In this document: one piece after another, positions 1 to 7,701 of the stretch
Layout: the number at the start of each line of letters is the position of its first letter
How positions within the stretch are numbered: the first letter of the stretch is position 1
NCBI GenBank assembly: GCA_027061995.1
Contig: JAMOUT010000052.1
Coordinates: 1-43,516, forward strand
Source: Candidatus Aminicenantota bacterium
GTDB lineage: Bacteria > Acidobacteriota > Aminicenantia > JAMOAD01
Length of the DNA: 43,516 bases
Direction: 5' to 3'
Made by a program: the position numbers and the translations under genes
The notes under the pieces: generated by a model
The model's input: only the letters and a program-made list of their open reading frames with translations
Told to the model about the DNA's origin: nothing
The model's database searches: none

Positions 1-12
1 TTGTGGTTTATT

Positions 13-60
13 TCTTCACCCACTAGGTGAAAAGTAAATTTTCTCCTTGGTGGGTGAAGA
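13..60. repeat. Long imperfect inverted repeat (hairpin)
   Basis: Outer arms at 13-23 and 50-60 pair perfectly over 11 bp. Inner arms at 26-33 and 39-46 pair at 7 of 8 positions, leaving a loop of about 5 nt. Neither strand has a clean T-run straight after the stem, so it is not a textbook intrinsic terminator. It could be the end of an upstream transcription unit, a structured RNA or an element boundary, and the window edge hides the context. Confidence 0.55.
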
Positions 61-141
61 TACTATATTTTATAATATTCTTTGCTTTCTTGCCACTATT
101 TTTACAGTTATTGTTCGATTTTTAGGGCGAATATAGATGAC

Positions 142-170
142 TTGACAAAAGTATTCTTTTAAATTAGAAT
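142..170 (+). promoter_or_regulatory. Sigma70-type promoter for the left-end module
   Basis: TTGACA at 142-147 is followed by a 17-nt spacer and TAGAAT at 165-170, which is nearly consensus. The expected transcript start is near 177, giving a leader of about 120 nt before the ATG at 299. No other promoter of similar quality was seen before 5.3 kb, so it probably drives the whole four-gene block. Confidence 0.65.
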
Positions 171-231
171 TATATATTGAAAAAAATACTAAAAAAAATG
201 AGAAATTTTTTATAAGTTAATGGAGTATAGA

Positions 232-297
232 ATGTTTAGCAATAGTATTGGAGTAAATATTATGAATAAACCAAAAATTTTTAATTCGGGGGTTTAA
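232..297 (+). CDS. Possible 21-residue upstream ORF (leader peptide)
   Basis: An ATG at 232 preceded by GGAG (222-225) opens a 21-codon frame that stops at 295-297, one base before the ATG of the next gene. A second in-frame ATG at 262 also has GGAG upstream (250-253). The downstream gene has only a G-run as a ribosome site, so translation of this peptide could help ribosomes reinitiate there. The peptide resembles nothing I recognise, and it may be chance. Confidence 0.25.
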   Translation: MFSNSIGVNIMNKPKIFNSGV

Positions 298-298
298 G

Positions 299-550
299 AT
301 GACAATTGATGAATTAGCTGAAAAGCTAAGCAGCGAGATGGCAACAAAAAAAGATTTAAAAGATTTAAAGGAAAAGATCTCAGCACTAACCAATGACATG
401 GAAAATGTAAAAGCTATTGTGTCATCAATCGAAAAAAGGAAAAAATTTGAAAGGACAGAAAGTTTTAATTCTGGAGGATTTGACAGAGCAATAGGACCTA
501 CAACTGGTGTGGGTTTAGATTTTAGACCCCACAGGACAGAATTTTTCTAA
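299..550 (+). CDS. Small coiled-coil protein, 83 aa, unknown function
   Basis: The protein is soluble with no signal peptide. Residues 1-55 are charged and heptad-like (repeated Lys-Asp-Leu-Lys and Glu-Lys pairs), predicting a coiled coil or helical hairpin. The last 30 residues are Gly/Phe/Arg-rich and lack heptads. Its N-terminus, a short acidic helix followed by a TKKDLKDLKE-type stretch, resembles small helical proteins common on phages and plasmids, but I cannot assign a family. It is first in a same-strand block with the membrane protein 27 bp downstream. The ribosome site is poor (a run of G about 7 nt upstream), so coupling to the preceding short ORF is possible. Confidence 0.5.
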   Translation: MTIDELAEKLSSEMATKKDLKDLKEKISALTNDMENVKAIVSSIEKRKKFERTESFNSGGFDRAIGPTTGVGLDFRPHRTEFF

Positions 551-577
551 AAAATAATTTAATCTTTGATTTTAGTA

Positions 578-1996
578 ATGGAAAGAAAAAGTATAGTGGG
601 GGTATTGATAGTTTTTTCTCCGGATGTGGAAATTACTCTTTATGAAAAAAAAGATAGAACTTCAATAAAAAAGAATCCTTTTTTTCCCTCACAAATCTTC
701 CTACCAGTCAATAAGTTAAGAAAAAAAGAAAATAACAGAATAATATATAATAATTTTTACATATCAAAAGACTCTGAATTTAATTTTAAAAAGGAAGGTA
801 GCCCCAATCTTTTTTTAGAAGGAAATTTAATACAGATAAATGAAGTCTTTTTTAATAAAAGAGTTCTTAGTTTTCTTTTTCTTTACTTTAATATAAAAGA
901 AAATGATTTTTATCATTATAATGATTTAAAAAAATACATGTATGAAAATTGGTTTGATTTATGGAAAAAGAGATCAAACATAGAATTCATAATAGGATTT
1001 GACTTTAAAGATACGCGAGATATATATTTCAAACCCACAGCTCTTTCTCAACAAATATTTAGGTTGTTTGAAGAACTTTCTGATAAAAAAACGATGAAAG
1101 ACTATTATTTTTCTTTTCAAGTTAATGAGTTTATTGCAGAAATAAAAACTGAAAAACAGGATTATTCAGAAGCTTTTGGAAACGGTTTTCTTTATGGAGA
1201 GTTGATTTTTAAAGAAACTTTTCTTCAGTGGATGGAATACAAATGGAGACCCTTTAAATTAACATTAAAAATATCTCTTATAAGAATGGTCCTTTCCTTC
1301 TCTATGAAAAGTAGATTATTGAAAAGTTTTACAATTTCAAGATTTATCATGTTATTAATGCTTTTCTATTCTATCTCATCATATGAAAGACAAAAAAGAT
1401 TATCTAACAATCCAGACAAAAAAATTCATAAGAGAAAATTGAAAAATATTTTTGTTTCTTTATGGAAAAAAGTTTGTTTTGTTACTATTTTTCTTTTCGG
1501 CCATTATTTCACTTCTCATGACTCTTTTAACTATACATTCTTTTCAGATGCTATCTCAAAAATTAAGGGCTTTTCAAATGAAATATTTACCTCAATCCCC
1601 AAGACTTCAGCAGAAGAAAAAGCCGAATCTTCCTTGCTGGAAAGATGGAACAGATTCAGAGAAATCATAAGACTCTATCAATATATAATCCTCCCAATAC
1701 TCGCGACAGGTTTAATAACTTTAATCGTAAATGAAAATGTGAACAAGAAAATACCCATACTCAAAATTACTAAAAACCTTATATCATTACAAAACATTTT
1801 TCCTTCTTTTGTTAAAGATATTATCTTAATATTTCTGTTGCTTTTAATTTCAATTTTCTTATCTTTTGTTTTTTTCGTGTGTTTGACTTATTTCTTGATG
1901 CTTTTATACTTTTTAATTAAAGAAGGATATTCCCTGTTGAAAAGATTTTTTATCTGTTTATGGTTAGAAGAATATGGAATCCATGACAAACTCTAA
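578..1996 (+). CDS. Multi-pass membrane protein, unknown family, 472 aa
   Basis: About 250 N-terminal residues look soluble, with alternating aromatic and charged segments. Hydrophobic segments follow around residues 255-275, 295-312, 370-390 and a long pair at 410-450. I recognise no domain. The ATG at 578 is preferred over an in-frame TTG at 566, although neither has a convincing Shine-Dalgarno. The 3' end overlaps the next gene by 23 bp, implying translational coupling with the metallopeptidase-like protein and a shared membrane complex. AAA, AAT and TTT codons are heavily used, and base composition is lower in GC than the genes beyond 5.5 kb, suggesting an accessory origin. Confidence 0.6.
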   Translation: MERKSIVGVLIVFSPDVEITLYEKKDRTSIKKNPFFPSQIFLPVNKLRKKENNRIIYNNFYISKDSEFNFKKEGSPNLFLEGNLIQINEVFFNKRVLSFLFLYFNIKENDFYHYNDLKKYMYENWFDLWKKRSNIEFIIGFDFKDTRDIYFKPTALSQQIFRLFEELSDKKTMKDYYFSFQVNEFIAEIKTEKQDYSEAFGNGFLYGELIFKETFLQWMEYKWRPFKLTLKISLIRMVLSFSMKSRLLKSFTISRFIMLLMLFYSISSYERQKRLSNNPDKKIHKRKLKNIFVSLWKKVCFVTIFLFGHYFTSHDSFNYTFFSDAISKIKGFSNEIFTSIPKTSAEEKAESSLLERWNRFREIIRLYQYIILPILATGLITLIVNENVNKKIPILKITKNLISLQNIFPSFVKDIILIFLLLLISIFLSFVFFVCLTYFLMLLYFLIKEGYSLLKRFFICLWLEEYGIHDKL

Positions 1997-4814
1997 AGAT
2001 AAGAAGCAAGATAAATATAAATGGATAACACTCTATTTATATGAAGATGCAAAAGAAAAAGGGGAAGCTCTACAAACAAGAATAGCCCATCTCGGAATAA
2101 TGTCAAAATACTTATTGGAAATTGACGAACAGTTCTCTCTGGCAAGAACAAATGAGTCATCCAAAGACAAAGAATCCTTTGAGAGTTTAAGCAGAGAATT
2201 TGAATCAATGTTCGAAACTATTAGCACAAAATTAAAAAAATTGGAAAAGAGATTAAAAAAATTGGAAAATGGAAATGGAACAGAGGATGACTTTACTCTA
2301 ACAAATCTTTTCCTTAAAGAAATATGGGAATTCAATCTCTTATTAAAAAAATATTCAGAATTCATAGGCAAAGCTCAAACTTTTTTCAAGAATCAAAATG
2401 ATAGTAAAGTAATATCAATGATTTCTTCCGTTTTTCCGAAATTCAATCCGAAGGTGCTACTCAGGAATAATACTATTTTCTGCGATGAATTACTACAAAA
2501 ACATATCAAACCAATCTTAAAAAATATTTTTGAATCAATACAGAAAAAGGGAGAAGAGGACCAGAAGGGAAACAAGAGCGATCATGATAAAAATAGCGAA
2601 AAATATACCGAGCCAATAAGCCTTTCGGAGCTTGGAGGAGAGCTAAAATTTATGATGGATACCGAATTAATAGATACTCTGCTTCATACAAATTACAAAC
2701 CAGAAGCAACTCTCATCTCCTCCCCATTTTGGAATATAGAATTCCCGCGATACTTGCCATTATTCATACATGAAATGGCTCATATAGGTTTTCTATCCGG
2801 GATAGTAAAAAAATGGAAAGAAAACTATTTTTCAAGCCTTGGTAAAAATGCCATTGAAAAATTTCTTGATGATTTATATTACGAGATTCATGAGGCAATG
2901 CAGCAAATATCAAAATATGAGACAATAAATACCACAAGCGAAACCATTCTGGAAGAGATTCTTGTTGATATAATCAGCTTTATTCTAATGGGGCCGACTT
3001 ATTTGAATGCATTGTTCCTTGAAGCTATTACTTCGGTCAGAATAGAAGCACAGATAAAGTTTTCTGACATAAAGATAGGAAATCCTGGTGGCGTAATGAT
3101 CTTAAGGGTTATGACTCTTTTAGAATATTTTAGGATATACCTTGAAAAGTATAAAAAGAAAATTAATAAAGAAAATAAAGAAAATAAAGAAAATATTGAT
3201 TATATTAAATTTTTAGAAGAGTATTTACATGATATTGAAGAGTTTTTAGTTAATATTGCAAAAAATGTTCTTAATGATGTTAATAAAAGTGTTTATAATA
3301 CATTCGTTTTTCTCGCCGAACTTGCGAGGAACTTGACTACAAAGATTTTTTTCAATTTGGAAACCAATGAGTATTTTGCCGATAAATTAAAGGAGTATTC
3401 CTTATTAAATTATATGGTTGAGTATATTCCTAAGAAATATAACATGAAAAAGTTAATAATCAGTTTGAATGCTTTGGATAATTTTAATTTAATCGAAGCA
3501 AACCATCAAAAAGTAATAGAAGAAATTATAAATTTTATAAAATTCATATTCGAAGATACTCAACATAAAGAGGATACAACGCCCAATAGAAGATATAAAA
3601 AAAGTAAAGAAAACATAATAGAGGAGAATTGGGAAGGAATAGCACTTAATCTGATATGGTTAAAAAATATAATAAATTTCAAAGAAAAAGAAGACAAAAA
3701 CGGGGAAACATCAGAAAAAGAAAAATGCCATTTTAAAGAGGGGCAACTTTTAAGATTTTTCCAGGATTTGTTTTATGTTCTAAAAGAGAAAAATAAAGAG
3801 GAAGAGAAAAAGGAAAAGAAAAAGAAAAATAAAAATATATTAAACCTATACCTCAGACATTATCATCTGCGAAAACCTGTGGAATTATTGTTTTTTAACC
3901 TTACGGATATAAGAAAGACAAAATGGTTGCAAACTTTTGTGAAAAATATTTCAAAAGAAGATAAAACTATTTACTCTTGGTCATTGATGGGAGAATATGA
4001 TTATTTGATATTCAGAGATAAATATAAGGGAAGAAGTAAAGACAATCTTACAGTCAAAGCCTATGAGCATTTTTATAAGAAAAATAAAGAAAAAGATTCT
4101 TCTATTCAAGAAAGTAACAATAACATAGCTTTTCAAGTATATCCGGTAATTGCTGACAAAATATGTATCTCTAAAGAGGATAATCAAAATAAAAATGATA
4201 ATAATAATAACTCTGTAATTATCTCAAGAATACTTTTCAAATCTGATTCACAAATTTTCGAATTATTGGAGGCCCTAATAAATAAAAAGGATTGGAAAAC
4301 GATTAAACCAAAATATATCTTGAGATCAACTTCATGGGATTCTTTTATTATTGTATGGGGTATAAAAAATACAAAACCAGATTTAACTCCTTTATATACA
4401 AAATCAGATTTAACTAATTTGTTTAAAACCCTATTAAATATTCCTGAAATCAATAATAATAACAGTGATTTTAAAGTAATGCATAATTTATTAAAGGAAT
4501 CAGTGTATAGTAACACATATATAGGCTTTAATAGAGAGTCATCCACGGGAGACTCTTCCACAGAAAACATACTGTGGGATCTAAAATCTTCTGTGTTAAT
4601 AGAACAAAATGGTGAAAATTTAACTTTACGAACAATCGTTTCTTATATAGGAAATCCTCAGATGGTAGAGGCATTAGAAAGAAAACTGAAAGAAAAAGAG
4701 ATGAAATATAAAACAAAATATCCGTCGGGGACAAACATGATGGAAATCTATATTCATGGGATTTCAAATTTAGATGAAATAAAAACAATATTAGAAATTT
4801 TTACAACACCTTAA
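1974..4814 (+). CDS. Large putative zinc metallopeptidase (HEMAH motif), 946 aa
   Basis: Residues 266-270 read HEMAH, fitting HExxH, where both His bind zinc and Glu is catalytic. About 58 residues later lies a Glu-Glu-Ile-Leu-Val-Asp segment (327-332) followed by a Gly-Pro-Tyr turn. The E-x3-D spacing suits a gluzincin third ligand plus supporting Asp. Residues 1-110 are heptad-rich coiled coil with a duplicated 7-residue block (LKKLEKR, then LKKLENG). Lys/Glu/Asn-rich low-complexity linkers occur near 400-410 and 600-625. There is no signal peptide, and the C-terminal 300 residues match nothing I know. It starts inside the preceding membrane-protein gene (ATG 1974, alternative 1983) and is followed after 13 bp by another membrane protein. 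The HExxH call is direct; peptidase activity and substrate are inference. Confidence 0.6.
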   Translation: MESMTNSKDKKQDKYKWITLYLYEDAKEKGEALQTRIAHLGIMSKYLLEIDEQFSLARTNESSKDKESFESLSREFESMFETISTKLKKLEKRLKKLENGNGTEDDFTLTNLFLKEIWEFNLLLKKYSEFIGKAQTFFKNQNDSKVISMISSVFPKFNPKVLLRNNTIFCDELLQKHIKPILKNIFESIQKKGEEDQKGNKSDHDKNSEKYTEPISLSELGGELKFMMDTELIDTLLHTNYKPEATLISSPFWNIEFPRYLPLFIHEMAHIGFLSGIVKKWKENYFSSLGKNAIEKFLDDLYYEIHEAMQQISKYETINTTSETILEEILVDIISFILMGPTYLNALFLEAITSVRIEAQIKFSDIKIGNPGGVMILRVMTLLEYFRIYLEKYKKKINKENKENKENIDYIKFLEEYLHDIEEFLVNIAKNVLNDVNKSVYNTFVFLAELARNLTTKIFFNLETNEYFADKLKEYSLLNYMVEYIPKKYNMKKLIISLNALDNFNLIEANHQKVIEEIINFIKFIFEDTQHKEDTTPNRRYKKSKENIIEENWEGIALNLIWLKNIINFKEKEDKNGETSEKEKCHFKEGQLLRFFQDLFYVLKEKNKEEEKKEKKKKNKNILNLYLRHYHLRKPVELLFFNLTDIRKTKWLQTFVKNISKEDKTIYSWSLMGEYDYLIFRDKYKGRSKDNLTVKAYEHFYKKNKEKDSSIQESNNNIAFQVYPVIADKICISKEDNQNKNDNNNNSVIISRILFKSDSQIFELLEALINKKDWKTIKPKYILRSTSWDSFIIVWGIKNTKPDLTPLYTKSDLTNLFKTLLNIPEINNNNSDFKVMHNLLKESVYSNTYIGFNRESSTGDSSTENILWDLKSSVLIEQNGENLTLRTIVSYIGNPQMVEALERKLKEKEMKYKTKYPSGTNMMEIYIHGISNLDEIKTILEIFTTP
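3165..3194 (+). repeat. 9-bp tandem repeat inside the metallopeptidase gene
   Basis: The unit AATAAAGAA occurs three times in tandem plus a partial copy, encoding an Asn-Lys-Glu run in a linker. Because the unit is a multiple of three, copy-number change would alter linker length without a frameshift. Confidence 0.7.
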
Positions 4815-4827
4815 GAGGAGGTTTTTT

Positions 4828-5334
4828 GTGGAAAATAAACAGCAGGGAAAAAGTCAAGAAAAAAAAGACATGTGTGAAGACATGTATGAAAAAATAAAGA
4901 TGTTGTTAAGTTATATTATTAGATCTCTTTCTTCGGGAATAAAGAGGATTCTTAATTTTTTTAATTCAATTTTTGAATTTCTTTCTTTGAGAAAAAAAAA
5001 GATTCTCAATTATTTAGTTAATTTTATAAAAAAAACGGGGATATATTCTTTTAATTTCATCTCTTCTATTATTGTTGGATTATCTCTTGCTCTATTTATT
5101 TATACAACTTATAATTTTTTTGGTAAAATTCCCTCTTTTCTTTTCCTCCTTTTCATTCCACTGAGATTGCTTTTTATAAATAATATAACAGAAGATATGA
5201 AAAAATACGGAAAATATTATGTTTCCTTCTTTATCTTATTTTTTCTTGTTTTCTATTATTTCGCACCTAATAAAGTAAATATATGGGATATCTTTGAAAA
5301 AATTATTACTTTGCTTTTAAAATTTGTTAAATAG
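4828..5334 (+). CDS. Small membrane protein, 168 aa, unknown function
   Basis: The start is GTG at 4828, chosen because GAGGAGG at 4815-4821 lies 6 nt upstream. Residues 1-70 are basic and amphipathic. Three hydrophobic segments follow at roughly 72-95, 100-118 and 130-147, and a basic amphipathic tail ends the protein. No domain is recognised. It lies 13 bp downstream of the metallopeptidase-like gene and closes the same-strand block, so it is probably a membrane partner of that module. Composition is as AT-rich as its neighbours. Confidence 0.6.
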   Translation: MENKQQGKSQEKKDMCEDMYEKIKMLLSYIIRSLSSGIKRILNFFNSIFEFLSLRKKKILNYLVNFIKKTGIYSFNFISSIIVGLSLALFIYTTYNFFGKIPSFLFLLFIPLRLLFINNITEDMKKYGKYYVSFFILFFLVFYYFAPNKVNIWDIFEKIITLLLKFVK

Positions 5335-5429
5335 GTTAATGTTTTTTCTGAACTTATCCGAATTGAAAATTACTAACTACCTATAAAAAGCTACATACTT
5401 TCTGTAATTTGATTAGTAAGTTTTATTAG

Positions 5430-5582
5430 AAAAATTACTCCGATTATCTTTATTGCACGAATATTTCAGATAAAGACAAGTCTAAATACAAAATATTAAA
5501 TTCGGATGATAAAATATTAAAACTTTTATATCTTCCCGCCGGACGGATATTAACTTATAAAAAGGGGAAAGATAAAAAATAA
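5430..5582 (+). pseudogene. Start-less 51-codon open frame, possible gene remnant
   Basis: After a TAG at 5427-5429 the plus strand stays open for 50 codons to a TAA at 5580-5582, abutting the stop of the convergent thioesterase. There is no ATG, GTG or TTG start. The C-terminal part (LLYLPAGRILTYKKG) reads like a real protein end, and its bases (CCCGCCGGACGG) look like backbone rather than the AT-rich block. It may be the tail of a gene whose 5' part was replaced when the block arrived. Chance openness is a fair alternative. The rest of 5335-5582 shows nothing else. Confidence 0.3.
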
Positions 5583-6347
5583 TTATTTATCTGTATTTTC
5601 CCAATTAAGAATAACTCTTAATATTTGATTGCCTGTGGTTTTATTGATGATTTTAAGATAATCACGGTTATCGTCGGTATCACTGTTTTTTGAAAATATC
5701 TCTATCGTATCTCCGTATCTCGCATCGGATAAAAAGAACAGGGTCATATCTTTAATCCTTTTGTTTTCATGGATTTTCATAGGAAAAGAATTAAGAACAA
5801 ATTCCATATATTTTGAGTTGTTTGTATGATTATTCGGATCTATGTCACTATAATAAATCTTTTTTTCAAAAGTTTTAATAAGGTCATTTTCATCTCTGAT
5901 TTTTTCGGGAATTTCATCAATTGAAGCTGTATCCTCAAGAAAACTGACTGTTTTCGGTAAGCTTTTCGGTCTTTCCGGTCTTTTTGAATTTGCATTAAGC
6001 AGAAGCCATCCTGTCGATGCTCTTATAATAGGTTGTTCTTCTTGGTTCAAGAAAAGAAAATCTCTTATGGTGAAAAGTTTATGCTGCTTTTTTAACCATG
6101 TTTTTAATAAAATAGTGTCTTCAAAATCGGGGTATTTACGAATAATGATTTTTCCCCAAGTTAAAACCCAAATTTGCCCGTCATTCAGAAACTTGTTAAA
6201 TCCCACCCCTATCCTTTCCGAATGATTCAAAGCCTCATTCTGCATAATTCCGAATATTGAATTCAGTTTTAATTTACCTCTGAAATCAACATCCGAAAGG
6301 GGGATCTTCAACTCTTTTTCCCATATTTTTATATCATCGTATTTCAT
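5583..6347 (-). CDS. Acyl-ACP thioesterase (FatA/FatB-type), 254 aa
   Basis: It hydrolyses acyl-ACP to release free fatty acid in the cytoplasm. The double hot-dog layout is visible: an N-terminal domain with NEALNHSERIG and the aromatic WVLTWGKIIIRKYP strand, then a second domain with the catalytic-region motif DIDPNNHTNN, His at 174. The length is normal for bacterial members. No Shine-Dalgarno is present. A TACAAT box lies 6 nt upstream of the ATG (6354-6359), so the transcript may be leaderless, although the -35 is weak. It stands alone, converging with the AT-rich block and separated from the respiratory genes by a strong hairpin. Confidence 0.85.
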   Translation of the reverse strand: MKYDDIKIWEKELKIPLSDVDFRGKLKLNSIFGIMQNEALNHSERIGVGFNKFLNDGQIWVLTWGKIIIRKYPDFEDTILLKTWLKKQHKLFTIRDFLFLNQEEQPIIRASTGWLLLNANSKRPERPKSLPKTVSFLEDTASIDEIPEKIRDENDLIKTFEKKIYYSDIDPNNHTNNSKYMEFVLNSFPMKIHENKRIKDMTLFFLSDARYGDTIEIFSKNSDTDDNRDYLKIINKTTGNQILRVILNWENTDK

Positions 6348-6401
6348 AAAAGGATTGTATCATAAAAAAAAGAATTAAAGAATAAAAAATAACGGAGATT
6401 A

Positions 6402-6434
6402 AATGAAGGCGTATTATGATAATACGCCTTCATT
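6402..6434 (-). terminator. Perfect 15-bp hairpin ending the oxidase-like operon
   Basis: AATGAAGGCGTATTA at 6402-6416 and its exact complement at 6420-6434 leave a 3-nt loop. It lies 26 bp beyond the stop of the last minus-strand respiratory gene. On the minus strand the downstream sequence is T-rich but not an immediate U-tract, so termination is likely but not textbook. Confidence 0.6.
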
Positions 6435-6460
6435 GTTGAATGACATAATAATCGTTTTTA

Positions 6461-7078
6461 CTATTTTTCCCCTTTAACAAATCCTATCGCATAAGAAAGT
6501 GCGGTTAGGAATAGAAGAGGGGCGAGAATCATCAGAACAAAACTTTGTGAAAAGAAAAGGAGTTGTTTTCCCGCTTTAAGAAAAGCAAGAGCAATCCCTC
6601 CGAGACCGATAAGTGTGCCTCCTACGGTTATGAAAAGATAATAACAATTAACTTTTTCTTTTAATCTTAAAAAAATGGGGATAAAGAATATTGTTAATCC
6701 TGCTATTGCATGAAAAATCGGATAAACTATTTTTCCGAGTTTCACCATTCCTCCGTATCTTGTAACGGCAATTAAAATTAATCCGATTAACATTAATATA
6801 CCATACCAACCTTCATTTTTCTTGTAGTGTTTTGCTATAAGTCCGGTAGCAAGTCCGAATGGGATTATTCCCGCTACAACAGCTACAAAATTATTTCCGA
6901 GAGCTCCCCAACCGAATATTATCAAAAGAACTCCCGCAACAAGAAGCACAAGAAAAGAGAGAATAAAATACAGATTGCAGCTGCATTTTTCCTCTTTGTT
7001 CTTTTTGAAGAAGAAAAGGAGCATATAAATTGCAACGAGACCTGTTAAAAGTAAAAAAACGATGTCTAAGATTTTCAT
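6461..7078 (-). CDS. Six-helix membrane protein, paralogue of the next gene upstream, 205 aa
   Basis: It has about six hydrophobic helices, with a short basic loop (KKNKEEKCSC) after the first. It shares a layout and a C-terminal signature with the 197-residue protein encoded just upstream: a glycine-rich turn, then LAFLKAGK here and LAFLKTGK there, then a final hydrophobic segment. The two therefore look like a tandem duplication. No metal-binding histidine pattern or enzyme motif is apparent. GGAGG lies 7 nt upstream of the ATG. It is last in the oxidase-like operon, with 28 bp separating it from its paralogue. A role as an oxidase accessory or assembly subunit is inferred from context only. 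Confidence 0.6.
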   Translation of the reverse strand: MKILDIVFLLLTGLVAIYMLLFFFKKNKEEKCSCNLYFILSFLVLLVAGVLLIIFGWGALGNNFVAVVAGIIPFGLATGLIAKHYKKNEGWYGILMLIGLILIAVTRYGGMVKLGKIVYPIFHAIAGLTIFFIPIFLRLKEKVNCYYLFITVGGTLIGLGGIALAFLKAGKQLLFFSQSFVLMILAPLLFLTALSYAIGFVKGEK

Positions 7079-7106
7079 CCGTCAACCTCCTAAAATTTTT
7101 AAATTT

Positions 7107-7700
7107 TTATATTCCGAGTGCAAAAAATAGTGTCATTAAAAAAAGGATAGGTAATAGGATTGTGAATATGGTTTTTTCGGATAATATGGGTTTTCCCGTT
7201 TTTAAAAAAGCGAGAAGACCCCCTCCCATACCTATCAATGCTCCACCCATACTTATGGATAAAAGATTAAATTTCGGATTTCCCGAAATAAACAGGATGA
7301 AAGGGAGAAAAACAATTATTAATCCTGCCGTCCCATGACCTATTATTATTGATAATATCGACAGTGTTTTTCCTCTGGTGAATCTTGTTATCAGAATCAG
7401 GAAAAAACTGATTATGCCGAAAATCAGATAATAGGTATAATATTCAGAATAAAATATTCTCACTATGGCGATTGCAAAACTTATGGGAATAAGAGCCGCT
7501 GCTACAATAACAAATCTATTGGTTAAAATTTCAAAATTAAAAATCAGAATCAAAAGAGAAGCGATAATTATTACCCCGAATCCTATCGTAAAAAAAAGAA
7601 TAGCCGTATTATCATAGTCGCCCATCCCTTTAACAACTTCATAAGAGGCTATCAATAGAATGAATAATAAGCAAAACTTATCAATAACGGATGTTTTCAA
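7107..7700 (-). CDS. Six-helix membrane protein, first of a paralogous pair, 197 aa
   Basis: Translation starts at a TTG (7698-7700), supported by GGAGG five bases upstream; that GGAGG also encodes the last two glycines of ctaB. About six hydrophobic helices fill the protein. Near the C-terminus a Gly-Met-Gly-Gly-Gly turn is followed by LAFLKTGK and a last helix, matching the downstream protein. I recognise no family. The tight junction with ctaB argues for co-expression with heme O synthesis and the oxidase-like protein. Confidence 0.6.
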   Translation of the reverse strand: MKTSVIDKFCLLFILLIASYEVVKGMGDYDNTAILFFTIGFGVIIIASLLILIFNFEILTNRFVIVAAALIPISFAIAIVRIFYSEYYTYYLIFGIISFFLILITRFTRGKTLSILSIIIGHGTAGLIIVFLPFILFISGNPKFNLLSISMGGALIGMGGGLLAFLKTGKPILSEKTIFTILLPILFLMTLFFALGI

Positions 7701-7701
7701 T

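Noticed and set aside
508-533. Short inverted repeat TGTGGG...CCCACA at the end of the 83-aa gene
   Set aside because: Only six base pairs with a 14-nt loop inside coding sequence and no T-run; too weak to call a terminator.
566-577. TTG start for the first membrane protein
   Set aside because: No ribosome site favours it; ATG at 578 is the simpler choice, although neither start is strong.
2033-2371. Minus-strand open frame of 112 codons inside the metallopeptidase gene
   Set aside because: It is antisense to a well-supported coding region, has no ribosome site and its residue pattern mirrors the AT-rich sense strand.
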